Shown here in pieces: positions 11,701-19,580 of a stretch of 64,000 nt of DNA (the stretch's first letter is position 1; each line of letters opens with the position of its first letter). The position numbers were made by a program, and so were the translations under genes. Under the pieces are notes generated by a model. It did not search any database, was not told the origin of the DNA, and saw only the letters and a program-made list of their open reading frames with translations. Source of the DNA: Alginatibacterium sediminis (GTDB lineage: Bacteria > Pseudomonadota > Gammaproteobacteria > Enterobacterales > Celerinatantimonadaceae); NCBI RefSeq assembly GCF_003610775.1, contig NZ_RAQO01000002.1, forward strand, positions 62,001 to 126,000, written 5' to 3'.

Positions 11701-13247
11701 CCTTGAGCACCACCAGCCTGATTACTGACTTTTCCCCATAAGAAAATGGTTTCCGGAACCGGCGGCTCAATATATACGAAACCTTGCCCATTCATTCGTA
11801 GCTTTTGGCTATTAACTCGCCCATAAATACCCGATTGCCCGCTAATACTGACCTCTCCATGGCCATATACATTTCCGGTAATTTCAGAAGTTCCCGAAAT
11901 ATCTAGTTTACCTTCACCTTTGAATACATCGCCGGTAACAATTGTATTGCCAGACATAGATGAGAAAACCGATGAACCTTCTCCGACAATGTTTCCGGTG
12001 ATATTAGAGTCTTGGATATCAAATTGACCAACAACGCGCAGCCCATCCCCAAGCGTAGACAACTCGATAGAGGTATAACTCCCTGAATATACAGAGCCAG
12101 TAATTGTCGATCCACTGACAATGGTATTCCCCTGATTACTCACACTATAGCCGGCAATATTGGTGTTTTGACTAACAGTTAGCTGCTTTTGTGCCATCAC
12201 ATTTTCGCCCACTGAGGCACTACTGATATCAACGTTACTTGCACTCGACCAGACGTTTTTCGCAACCGACGCAGAATTTTCAAGCTTGGCGACACCGGCC
12301 GCGGCAAGATCTCCTGCGACACTAGACTGATTGAGCGTCACAGCGTTAAGCTGAGAAACCAAATTTCCGCTAAGTACCGAGTTATTACGCACGTTGACGT
12401 CACCATTTGCATGAACGTCGCCACTTACATTGGTATTATCTAGCGAGTTCCCATAAGCTTCAAAAACAACCTCGCTATCAAGATCCAAATTATTCAGCTG
12501 GGCACTCTGGTGGAAAAATAATTGAAGGCTGGAGTCTTGCGATTGAATTGTCGATCGGCTGGACGGGCTCGAAAAGCTATTGACATTAATTTGAGTAAAA
12601 TCAGAAGACCCGCCAATAGAACCAAAGCTTAAGTTACTTGCACCGCCAATACTGAAATTAGTCACCCACAAATTAAAATCTGTCCCGAAAAAACCGAGGA
12701 AGTTTATGTCAACGCTTCCGTTCACGACTAGGTTATTAACTTTTACTGATGTTCCCCATATATATAATACGCAACCATCATTTAAGGTGATCGTGTCATA
12801 TTCATCTTCAAAAGCTGAAATCCCACCCGAGCAGCTGAGATCGTTATTACTCGAATATATGAAAGAACCGCTCGGTTTAATCGGCTTACTTGGTAAGGCA
12901 GGAATACTTGGCAAAGGATCAACTGCTGGAAGTGTAATACCCGTAATCGGGTTGCCACTGATCTCGCAGCGCTGTCTGCCGCCGGAGCCATCGTCACAAG
13001 TTCCGCTACTCCAACTGGGGTTACTACAGTAATCCAATACTGCACCACCGCTACCATCGATAGTTGAACTACCTTGCATGATTAAATGGTCGCCGTTCGA
13101 GTTACAATCAGCATTGTTCCCCAAATGCCCTTGAGCTACCGCAGGGAAATAACTCTCAAAGTCATCCACAGGAATGCTCACCTCGGCACGAAGCTGCCCA
13201 GCAACGATCAAAAGCAGAATCGAAACAATAAGCTTACTAATCTTCAC
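8733..13247 (-). CDS. mshQ: MSHA biogenesis protein MshQ, giant exported protein
   Basis: About 1504 residues, the last gene of the pilus locus. A signal peptide (KISKLIVSILLLIVAGQLRA) is followed by a Ser/Asn/Gly-rich region of short repeats around 170-490 (GNVxG, SGxxxI type) resembling a beta-solenoid or bactofilin-like stack. A domain near 500-640 with IPVVFAMSSID and SNVSTTGFDYWV recalls H-type lectin-like modules. The long C-terminal part corresponds to the DUF6701 region of MshQ. The GTG at 13247 is preferred because GAGG lies 9 bases upstream; the in-frame GTG at 13253 is possible. It overlaps mshP by 11 bases. A pilus-tip or adhesive role is inferred from position, by analogy with PilY1. 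Confidence 0.85.
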   Translation of the reverse strand: MKISKLIVSILLLIVAGQLRAEVSIPVDDFESYFPAVAQGHLGNNADCNSNGDHLIMQGSSTIDGSGGAVLDYCSNPSWSSGTCDDGSGGRQRCEISGNPITGITLPAVDPLPSIPALPSKPIKPSGSFIYSSNNDLSCSGGISAFEDEYDTITLNDGCVLYIWGTSVKVNNLVVNGSVDINFLGFFGTDFNLWVTNFSIGGASNLSFGSIGGSSDFTQINVNSFSSPSSRSTIQSQDSSLQLFFHQSAQLNNLDLDSEVVFEAYGNSLDNTNVSGDVHANGDVNVRNNSVLSGNLVSQLNAVTLNQSSVAGDLAAAGVAKLENSASVAKNVWSSASNVDISSASVGENVMAQKQLTVSQNTNIAGYSVSNQGNTIVSGSTITGSVYSGSYTSIELSTLGDGLRVVGQFDIQDSNITGNIVGEGSSVFSSMSGNTIVTGDVFKGEGKLDISGTSEITGNVYGHGEVSISGQSGIYGRVNSQKLRMNGQGFVYIEPPVPETIFLWGKVSNQAGGAQGRVDFGSTLSDIPVVFAMSSIDPTDANNDGPIAVQVSNVSTTGFDYWVRIPPGSITTAKESDFHWIASSVGSQVQTIDGVEFYAGTTTNNESLLGPPNTTNATSIYQNTGINANDYPVVLTQVQTLNNRQNQNSDACWFTSRSGTINGNVSTAIDASEAYDGGNNPRCQPGNVRTNSLDSETVAYLAAKVGTGQVDKDSVSYKFQFGRGETLAGGGVIDPNGQCSDSHTQTFQTLLFSNPPSIVASINGRLGNNGGWLRRCSISNTQYNLMVEEDQYQNSERSHVNENISYFAIEDDPVVNNIDHYRLSFSSSALACQSQELTVRACIDETCSTEYSEPANVKLYKNNVEYSDLNFTGNTAESLWHTDGGSALLDLRNGNPDAAMRCFVDGAEVSDNSQCLVNFEQAGLLMQTPTQLACKTSGELEMYAVQQSTTNPRQCLPLLQNQQHDLLFTFDYQNPSNVVNQASISIKDLSTSGQTLSLSGGQTNTLRAVQFDATGAAKVSLDYPEVGSLKLAFELSQSVPDNSGQTIELEGSSQWVSQPQGIYFSGGVASCLNTSCSVQAKAQESFNFAAQAVCWVQDNDSDYSDNPVVQNFELANIGLQAYLEAPTVAAGDPSDGTLGAITTESIAMAQGASANSYSQSYSEVGSFSLELSSDLTYLNTTIDQSRSSSDHYGRFTPAYLELIEQVEPLLAAQCSTATAFTYMDQPFKFDNAALPTIRVLGFGSLGGATSNYQIGDWWRFANAQQWDTSYSHDSLDTPIEAVAGSTQYSPSSQTQKLAWLEDTELLYQRSFDPVVPFFAEFDLTLAADSLFDLDNICYRDSASAACLDFVFEDIAKDKNFLMRYGRLQMNDVSGSPYQEFAMPVRVEYFDGNVWLINVDDSCSTYTGVALSDVTESYDPALSGDQLVSRRSNTTQIVEGESELFWSATGSSAYIGTVTAPLVLEPWLQWFWDGEATGLIEPKAKAIFGAYRGHDRVLYWRELGN

Positions 13248-13734
13248 GGGCACCTACCTCTATACTTCGTTGTACTCGCAAGCAAGAATTGAATGAATCA
13301 CTACTACTACAAGCGTCTGTGCCACAGCTAGCAGTACTATTTATTTGATATTCAAGGGCTGGGCTAAGACTAGTTGTAAACTCTTGGCAGCGAATCGTAA
13401 TAGCGCAGCTGTGAAATCCGGTTAAACCAGTATCTGAGCCGATATCCCACTGACTATTATCAATACTTGCGCATTCGATGCTAGGGCTAGAAGATGACGA
13501 ATCAATTGGATAAAGACTCGCTAAAGCACGATCCGCTCCGCTGTTAGCTGCATACAGAGCGCGGATACCAAGCACCTCGATATTTAGTGCATGTTCGCTA
13601 GCTCGAAAAAAACGAAACATAGAAATTGCCACCAAAGACATCACAACGGTTATAAATACAGCAATAATCACAGAGCTCCCCCGTTGCTGTGACGGTAGGC
13701 GTTGTTGATGAGATACTAAATGACTATGGCGCAT
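13237..13734 (-). CDS. mshP: MSHA biogenesis protein MshP (PilX-like minor pilin)
   Basis: A 165-residue protein with a positively charged leader ending QQRGSSVIIAVFITVV, then one helix and a small Cys-rich domain (six or more cysteines). Unlike the true pilins it lacks Glu at position 5 after the processing glycine, as in PilX/MshP-type minor pilins, often placed at the pilus tip. It overlaps mshO by 11 bases and mshQ by 11 bases, a tightly coupled arrangement. The role is inferred from family and context. Confidence 0.85.
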   Translation of the reverse strand: MRHSHLVSHQQRLPSQQRGSSVIIAVFITVVMSLVAISMFRFFRASEHALNIEVLGIRALYAANSGADRALASLYPIDSSSSSPSIECASIDNSQWDIGSDTGLTGFHSCAITIRCQEFTTSLSPALEYQINSTASCGTDACSSSDSFNSCLRVQRSIEVGARED

Positions 13735-14503
13735 TGACTACCTGAACTTGATGGTTATACCGGAAACTCTCGCCGAGCACTTCGAATTCGGGCTGCAATA
13801 CCACCAGTGCGGCACCGACCAAACTTGACTCACGAGCGGCAAATACATCAACGTTAATTATGTTTTCAGACATCAAAATGCCCTGCCCCAATGCTCCCTC
13901 GGATGGTGTTGAAGCATTCTGCCAAGCATAATTCTGATAGAGCATTAGTTCACCATTGTTGAGCACGCAATAGGTAATCGCGCGCTCAAACATATAATAG
14001 CGGTTGCGGTCTGATTCAGATATAAATGCCCCAGGGCTACCAATTTCAAGCTCGAAGACATCAGCAGATGCATTAGCAACAGACAGCACTTCAAATCGTG
14101 CACTAGCGCCAGCTTGTGATAGATATAGCTCAGCATCGCTGCGAGCACCGATACTGACAAACTCACCAACAAGTGGAACGCTCGACGAAAAAACATGCAT
14201 GCTATTAGCGGTTGTAGGAAAGAAAGGTGCTTCAATATAACTACCGGCATTACTCATTGGGATCAACTCCAGACAACGACCGCCACCCGAAATGCGAATG
14301 CTATTAGGAACTGCACTACGGATATCGCGAGTCATGCGCTCAATTGAAAAACGGCTTTGAGCCAAGGTGCGCTCTATCGCTGTATTGTCGGTATAAACCT
14401 GAATGCCATAGCCAGTAAAGTTACTGACACCTATCACAATCACGCCAAGGATGACGATCACAATCACCAACTCAACTAAAGTAAATCCTTTAGTCGACTT
14501 CAT
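13724..14503 (-). CDS. mshO: MSHA pilin protein MshO (minor pilin)
   Basis: A 259-residue minor pilin/pseudopilin beginning MKSTKG|FTLVELVIVIVIL, a class III signal for the prepilin peptidase with the conserved Glu5. The long C-terminal domain has a PilW/GspJ-like pattern (RFSIERMTRDIRSAVPNS). It probably takes part in the initiation/tip complex with MshC, MshD and MshP. Its ATG shares one base with the mshD stop. Confidence 0.88.
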   Translation of the reverse strand: MKSTKGFTLVELVIVIVILGVIVIGVSNFTGYGIQVYTDNTAIERTLAQSRFSIERMTRDIRSAVPNSIRISGGGRCLELIPMSNAGSYIEAPFFPTTANSMHVFSSSVPLVGEFVSIGARSDAELYLSQAGASARFEVLSVANASADVFELEIGSPGAFISESDRNRYYMFERAITYCVLNNGELMLYQNYAWQNASTPSEGALGQGILMSENIINVDVFAARESSLVGAALVVLQPEFEVLGESFRYNHQVQVVNAP

Positions 14504-15072
14504 TAATAGTTGCTCCGAATCGCGTGGAAAGGAATAACTTCGTTGCCGGGTGTGGTCACCGCAACTTCAATAATTTTTTGGCTTTGATCTTCAGCGCCAG
14601 ACGAACTCGGGTAATACACCGTAACCTCAACTTGATAACCTGGATAGTCGTCACTGTAAGTTCGCGAGCTAGAAACCATTAAGGTGTTTTGATTTAGTCC
14701 ATGATAATCATCAACATCAGAGTAGAAATCTCGCGGTTTAACTTGCCCACAATCATTAGCAACGCAGGGCCCAAATAAACTACTTGGGGTACATGTTTTG
14801 CTCAGGGGATCGTTGCCATTGCATGCAGGTAAGCCACCACTGGGGCCACTATTTTCATCATAACGGCTGTTCCAGGCTTCATTCAAAATCGAATGGGCTA
14901 GTTCAGCGGCGCGAACCCGATGCAGATTTGAAACCGAACGGCCACTCTCAGGGAATATAGCTGTGGCTAGAAAAACTAAACTGATAGCCAACACAATGAT
15001 CCCCAGAATAAGCTCGACTAGGGTAAAGCCGGCCTGTTGTTTTCGCTGAGCATGCCTCGAGCTACGGCGCAT
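14503..15072 (-). CDS. mshD: MSHA pilin protein MshD (minor pilin)
   Basis: A 189-residue pseudopilin. A basic leader of about 15 residues ends at QQAG|FTLVELILGIIVLAISLVFL. The soluble domain has two close cysteine pairs (PACNGNDPLSKTC and GPCVANDCG) and AELAHSILNEAW, typical of PilV/MshD proteins. It overlaps mshC by 11 bases and mshO by one. Expected to be processed by PilD and incorporated in low copy in the MSHA pilus. Confidence 0.88.
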   Translation of the reverse strand: MRRSSRHAQRKQQAGFTLVELILGIIVLAISLVFLATAIFPESGRSVSNLHRVRAAELAHSILNEAWNSRYDENSGPSGGLPACNGNDPLSKTCTPSSLFGPCVANDCGQVKPRDFYSDVDDYHGLNQNTLMVSSSRTYSDDYPGYQVEVTVYYPSSSGAEDQSQKIIEVAVTTPGNEVIPFHAIRSNY

Positions 15073-15538
15073 AAATGTAGCCCTCTGAGCTAACAGAAAC
15101 AGCTAATTGGTCAACACCCGAAATTTGTATGCATGATGGTTGACACACTCCGTCTTGGCTTGAGTTAAAACTACTGCGTCCAAAGAAATCAAAATATACA
15201 TCGAAGCTTTGCGCATTAGATGGCAATAGTGTGACTTGGACGCTGGAGTCGATATCTATTATTGGATCGTTAACGATGATGGTTGAACAGCTTGTATCCA
15301 AATGCTGGCTTCTGTAGCTCGTACCCGTAAAAGTCGTACGGTAACAGCGATCCCGGTTATTCATCGCCAACTGCTGTACTCGGCGAAGCTCAGCAATGAT
15401 ATCTTGTTGTTGGGTGTAGCTTGCATAGTTCGAACCCGTCAATAGACGCGGGGCGCCCGCCACGACTAATACCGCAATGATAATGATAACAATAATAAGC
15501 TCTAGCAAACTAAAGCCTAACGGTTCGGTTAAACGCAC
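15062..15538 (-). CDS. mshC: MSHA pilin protein MshC (minor pilin)
   Basis: A 158-residue GspH/FimT-like minor pilin with cleavage site PLG|FSLLELIIVIIIIAVLVV. It starts with GTG at 15538, supported by AAGGA 7 bases upstream. It is the first gene after the strong terminator behind the mshA cluster, so its transcription depends on read-through or on a promoter not recognised here. Confidence 0.88.
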   Translation of the reverse strand: MRLTEPLGFSLLELIIVIIIIAVLVVAGAPRLLTGSNYASYTQQQDIIAELRRVQQLAMNNRDRCYRTTFTGTSYRSQHLDTSCSTIIVNDPIIDIDSSVQVTLLPSNAQSFDVYFDFFGRSSFNSSQDGVCQPSCIQISGVDQLAVSVSSEGYIYAP

Positions 15539-15554
15539 CCTGTAATCCTTCTAG

Positions 15555-15582
15555 CAAAAAGCCGCACGAATGCGGCTTTTAG
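15555..15582 (-). terminator. Rho-independent terminator after the mshA pilin cluster
   Basis: On the minus strand GCCGCA-TTCG-TGCGGC, a 6-bp GC-rich stem with a stable TTCG tetraloop, is followed by TTTTT and preceded by AAAA, so it could act in both directions. It lies 37 bases after the last mshA stop and 17 bases before mshC. It would make the major pilins far more abundant than the minor pilins and MshQ. Confidence 0.88.
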
Positions 15583-15618
15583 TATACCTAAAATGTTGTA
15601 ACTCAGGTAGTTAGTTGG

Positions 15619-16104
15619 CTAACACTGGCTCACGTCCAATTCAACCGTTGCCAAACTTCCAGACGTCGCTTCTTTGTAGGTTAATGTGCAACCTGTACCG
15701 GAAAAACCAGCTGGTTTTACAACGCCTTCAGTCCCATCAGCCCCTTCGGTAACAAATTCCCAATCACCTGTATCGCTGGCTGTGCTGATCGACATATCCA
15801 CCCAGTTTACAACCGCTGTGCTGTTAAAGGACTCATTCGCAGGATAACCGAAAATGGTTTTCACATTGGTGCCATCAACATCAGTATCTTGAGCTGAACT
15901 AGAAGATTCCAAACCTTGAAGCGCAGATTTGGAATACACCAAGTTAGCACCGCCTTTCACTGCCGCCTCGAGCCCTTTAAGGGTTGACTCGCGCGCATCC
16001 GATTGTAAGTCGATGAACTTAGGTGCAGCTGTAACAGCTAAGATACCCAATATTATGATGACAATTACTAATTCTATTAACGTAAAACCGCTAGTTCTTT
16101 TCAT
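15619..16104 (-). CDS. mshA: MSHA major-type pilin, paralogue 3
   Basis: A 161-residue type IV pilin with leader MKRTSG|FTLIELVIVIIILG, Glu5 and the MshA-typical AAPKFIDLQSDARESTLKGLE. The C-terminal pair of cysteines (GTGCTLTY and ending VSQC) should form the D-region disulfide. The ATG at 16104 is preferred over the in-frame start at 16131 because AGGA sits just upstream and the leader then has the normal length. It is the third of three tandem pilins, with a 144-base gap before it, longer than the other gaps in the cluster. Confidence 0.9.
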   Translation of the reverse strand: MKRTSGFTLIELVIVIIILGILAVTAAPKFIDLQSDARESTLKGLEAAVKGGANLVYSKSALQGLESSSSAQDTDVDGTNVKTIFGYPANESFNSTAVVNWVDMSISTASDTGDWEFVTEGADGTEGVVKPAGFSGTGCTLTYKEATSGSLATVELDVSQC

Positions 16105-16248
16105 TTTTTTCCTACCAATATGTGCTGCCAAAATAAGCTATATTGTAATTAGTTGTGTGCTGCCGAATTCATTGAACTACAGCGGATAAGCCCTGTAAGT
16201 CCAATAGCTTAACATTGAATGCGGCTCTTTAAGTAATGCTTTACATGA

Positions 16249-16737
16249 TTAACAGCCATCGGCTTCAACGGTGTAGGTTGGAGCAGCGATCGAAGTCGCT
16301 TCTTCATATTCAAAGTAACAATCTGCCCCGGAAAAACCTGCTGGTTTTAATTGGGTTTCACTTGGAACTCGTTCCCAATCACCTGTAGTACCGATAGCAC
16401 CGCTAATAGTTGCATCAAGCCATAGCGCTAATTCTGTATTGTCGTTAAATGATGACTCTGATGGATAACCAAATTTAGCTGTTACATCAGCAGCTCCATC
16501 GCCACTAACATCAACGTTTTTGCTAGAACCATCAACAGATTCTTGCCCCTGAATCGCAGCCTTAGAATAAACCAAGTTTGCACCACCTTTAACGGCAGCT
16601 TCTAGACCTTTGAGCGTCGATTCTCGCGCATCAGATTGTAGATTAATAAATTTAGGTGCAGCCGTTACCGCTAATATTCCTAAGATAATGATTACAATGA
16701 CCAATTCAATAAGGGTAAAACCATTTGATTTTCTCAT
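16249..16737 (-). CDS. mshA: MSHA major-type pilin, paralogue 2
   Basis: A 162-residue pilin with leader MRKSNG|FTLIELVIVIIILG. The first 60 or so mature residues are nearly identical to the flanking paralogues (AAPKFINLQSDARESTLKGLE), while the C-terminal half diverges (DCYFEYEEAT to EADGC). Two cysteines bound the D-region. It starts 30 bases after the stop of paralogue 1. Which of the three is the structural major pilin cannot be told from sequence. Confidence 0.9.
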   Translation of the reverse strand: MRKSNGFTLIELVIVIIILGILAVTAAPKFINLQSDARESTLKGLEAAVKGGANLVYSKAAIQGQESVDGSSKNVDVSGDGAADVTAKFGYPSESSFNDNTELALWLDATISGAIGTTGDWERVPSETQLKPAGFSGADCYFEYEEATSIAAPTYTVEADGC

Positions 16738-16767
16738 TATTACTTCCTCACAAAGATATTAGGCTAA

Positions 16768-17244
16768 CTAACAGCCGTCTGAAACTATCGCTACCGTTGG
16801 CGACTCACCGTCACCAGTTGATTGGCTATATACCGCTTTACATGTTGAACCATTTGCGTAGCCCGCGGGACTAATTTCGTTGTCATTCACATACCAGTCG
16901 GCATCAGTTGCGGTAGCACTACTAGTAGCACTAATGTCTAACCAGTTGCCTAGGTCTGCTGCAAAGTTAGCAGAATCGGGATACCCACTAACAATGTTCA
17001 CTGTTCCGGTACCTATAGCTACCGATGATGTGCCGGTTTCTTTGCCTGCAATTGCAGCTTTCGAATATACCAAGCTGGCACCGCCTTTAATTGCGCCTTC
17101 TAAACCTTGCAGTGTTGAAATTCGAGCATCTTTTTGTAGATTGATAAATTTAGGCGCCGCTGTAACCGCCAAAATGCCCAAAATAATGATCACAATGACC
17201 AACTCGATTAACGTAAAACCTTTAGCTTTTGAAATCGTGCCCAT
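16768..17244 (-). CDS. mshA: MSHA major-type pilin, paralogue 1
   Basis: A 158-residue pilin, the first of the three transcribed. The leader MGTISKAKG is processed before FTLIELVIVIIILGILAVTA. The Shine-Dalgarno AGGA lies 7 bases before the ATG. It carries KDARISTLQGLEGAIKGGA where the others have SDARESTLKGLEAAVKGGA, so it is the most divergent of the three. The D-region cysteines are in STCKAVYS and SDGC. It starts 12 bases after the mshB stop. Confidence 0.9.
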   Translation of the reverse strand: MGTISKAKGFTLIELVIVIIILGILAVTAAPKFINLQKDARISTLQGLEGAIKGGASLVYSKAAIAGKETGTSSVAIGTGTVNIVSGYPDSANFAADLGNWLDISATSSATATDADWYVNDNEISPAGYANGSTCKAVYSQSTGDGESPTVAIVSDGC

Positions 17245-17256
17245 GTCGTTTCCTAC

Positions 17257-17865
17257 TTAGTCGATAATATTTGTTAGTACACGCCCAGTACTAGGGGTGT
17301 ATGTAAAATTGTGATACTTACTTGTGTCATTCGCTGCTGGAGGCACGTATGCGCCACTACCGTCTTTGTCCAGACCAACGACCTGATAAAAAATGCATTG
17401 TGGCGCGGTTTGTGCGTTAGCGCGCACCACATATTTGGCCTTAGCAATAACAGCGGCGTCACTGCTAGTTGTGGCAGGCGAAGGACTTTGGAAAATACTG
17501 TCCCAAACTTCTAAACATTGGGCAGCACTGATACTTAAGGCATCAGCATTCTGTGTTGACACTGAAACAGGATAACCGGGTGAATAGGCATTGGCAGTAG
17601 TCGGGGTGCCTAAGTAAATCGTATCCGTATCATATTGAACCGTGTTCTTTTCACTTGTTTGCGGACGGCCTTCGGCTTCCCACTGAGAGCGCACCAAAGT
17701 AACGGCCGTCGCAAATCCACCAGCGACACCTTCGAGACTTGCAACTTTGGCTTCATCCGTCACATCGAGGAAGCGTGGTAATGCAGTTGCCGCTAAAATA
17801 CCTAAGATAATGATTACGATCACTAACTCGATAAGAGAAAAACCTTTTTGTTTTTGAGATTTCAT
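17257..17865 (-). CDS. mshB: MSHA pilin protein MshB
   Basis: A 202-residue minor pilin with leader MKSQKQKG|FSLIELVIVIIILGILAATALPRFLDV. It is longer than the MshA paralogues and has the MshB pattern VASLEGVAGGFATAVTLVRSQW plus cysteines near residues 117 and 157. It is encoded directly upstream of the mshA cluster as in Vibrio and Shewanella. AGGT precedes the ATG. Confidence 0.9.
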   Translation of the reverse strand: MKSQKQKGFSLIELVIVIIILGILAATALPRFLDVTDEAKVASLEGVAGGFATAVTLVRSQWEAEGRPQTSEKNTVQYDTDTIYLGTPTTANAYSPGYPVSVSTQNADALSISAAQCLEVWDSIFQSPSPATTSSDAAVIAKAKYVVRANAQTAPQCIFYQVVGLDKDGSGAYVPPAANDTSKYHNFTYTPSTGRVLTNIID

Positions 17866-17878
17866 TTTTTACCTATAT

Positions 17879-18361
17879 CTAAAATTCGACGCGTCCATCG
17901 TCTTGCCACCAAACTCGACCAACGCTTGCGTCATAATAAAAAACCCATGCGTCAGAAAATCGATACTGACAACTTTTCTGTGATGGCACTTTATCCACCT
18001 GCGCCAATAAATTGTTAAACTCAATGTCACTACGGTCAAAAATGATTTGCCACAGCTGCGTGCAATCAGATTTACTTGAAACTATCGGCCAGCCCAAATC
18101 ACTGAATGATAATGCCGACATACCCCCTTGAAAACTAAGGGCTAATTCTTTTGGTTTAGATTCATACAGCCATCGCCCACGCAACATACTGAGTTGATTA
18201 ACCCAAGCATTTCGAGTCTCTGTGGCCAATTGTTGCTCAGCTTGCGGCCAAACCCCCATAACTGCTCGTAGCAACATAAGCACCATAAGCAAAATCAATA
18301 CCACATAGGCCATAAATCGATTTAGCTTAAGTCCTTGCTCACTGACCTCATCTGAGGTCAC
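17879..18361 (-). CDS. mshF: MSHA biogenesis protein MshF
   Basis: About 160 residues: a short polar N-terminus, one membrane helix (FMAYVVLILLMVLMLLRAVMG), then a periplasmic domain ending with WVFYYDASVGRVWWQ. Only the MshF family fits by size and position. GTG at 18361 overlaps the mshG stop by 4 bases (GTGA) and is preferred; an in-frame GTG at 18388 would add nine residues. Its biochemical role in pilus assembly is not established. Confidence 0.8.
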   Translation of the reverse strand: MTSDEVSEQGLKLNRFMAYVVLILLMVLMLLRAVMGVWPQAEQQLATETRNAWVNQLSMLRGRWLYESKPKELALSFQGGMSALSFSDLGWPIVSSKSDCTQLWQIIFDRSDIEFNNLLAQVDKVPSQKSCQYRFSDAWVFYYDASVGRVWWQDDGRVEF

Positions 18362-19578
18362 CCCCTCACCGCTCGCATCATGTCCCACATTGGCGTAAAA
18401 ATACCCAAGGCCAATATCAAAACCATGCCAGCCACAACCGCAATCAATATCGGTTCTATCCTAGCAGTCAATGTCTTAAGGTCGTAATCTACCTCGCGCT
18501 CATAAAAGTCGGCAACCTCATTGAGCAACTCTTCAATTTGACCTGTTTCTTCACCGACCGCTACCATTTGTAATACCAAGGGCGTAAACAGCTCACTACT
18601 CGTTGCAGTTCTCAGCAAGCTCTCACCACGTTCAATACCATGGCGCATTTCTACAATATGTTTAGCCATGTAGCTGTTATCAACAGCGCTTGCTACTAAA
18701 GACAAAGCTTGGTTGAGCGGCACACCAGCGGCGAGCATCATCGAAAAACTACGCGAAAAGCGGGCCAATAGCGCGCGCTCAATTACACTGCCCACAATAG
18801 GCATTTTAATTCGGAACCTATCCCACGTTAATCGGCCTTTCTCTTGGCGCAACCACCAATTAAATCCGATAAATGAAACCACGATAAGGATCAGCAATAA
18901 GGGCCAATAATGAACAAAGAAATTAGATGTACCAATTAAAATTCGAGTAGCTAGTGGTAGTTCAGCATTGAACCGGCCAAAGATATCAGCAAATTTAGGG
19001 ATTACAAATATATTTAATATCACCAAAGCAGCAACAATAGATAAAACCACAAAGCTTGGGTAACGCATTGCGGTTTTAATCCGCTTTCGTGTATCCATTT
19101 CTAGCTCAAGGTATTGAGATAACTGCAGAAAAGATTGCTCTAATCGACCTGTATTTTCACCTACATGCACAATACTAACAAACAATTGGCTGAAAACTTT
19201 TGGGTGTTCAGCCATCGATGCAGACAAGGTCCGACCGCTACTTAAGCCTTCAAATATTTGATCTAAGGCCTTTTTAAGCCTCTCATTACTGGTTGATTCA
19301 GCCAAACCTCCCACCGCTCGCATAATCGGGATCCCGGCTTTTGCTAGTGAGTACATTTGTCGCGAAAACACCACCATTTCTTCGATGCTGACACGGCGTT
19401 GCAATAGTTCTTTGAAGTCGATATTACTTTCGGTTTTAGAACTGCCCATCGTGATAGATATAGGGATAAGATTGCGACGCACCAAGTTATCAGCAACTAG
19501 ATTTTCGCTGCCCTGTTCCATTTCTCCGGACACCAGCTTTCCACTTTGGTCACGGGCGCTATAGCGATAAAGAGGCAT
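18358..19578 (-). CDS. mshG: MSHA inner-membrane platform protein MshG
   Basis: A 406-residue PilC/GspF-family polytopic protein with the two duplicated T2SSF domains (about 65-190 and 270-390), the motifs VVFSRQMYSLAKAGIPI and VVGSVIERA-like segments, and three to four membrane helices. It forms the platform on which the MshE ATPase drives pilin insertion. It starts 2 bases after the mshE stop and overlaps mshF. Confidence 0.95.
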   Translation of the reverse strand: MPLYRYSARDQSGKLVSGEMEQGSENLVADNLVRRNLIPISITMGSSKTESNIDFKELLQRRVSIEEMVVFSRQMYSLAKAGIPIMRAVGGLAESTSNERLKKALDQIFEGLSSGRTLSASMAEHPKVFSQLFVSIVHVGENTGRLEQSFLQLSQYLELEMDTRKRIKTAMRYPSFVVLSIVAALVILNIFVIPKFADIFGRFNAELPLATRILIGTSNFFVHYWPLLLILIVVSFIGFNWWLRQEKGRLTWDRFRIKMPIVGSVIERALLARFSRSFSMMLAAGVPLNQALSLVASAVDNSYMAKHIVEMRHGIERGESLLRTATSSELFTPLVLQMVAVGEETGQIEELLNEVADFYEREVDYDLKTLTARIEPILIAVVAGMVLILALGIFTPMWDMMRAVRG

Positions 19579-19580
19579 AG

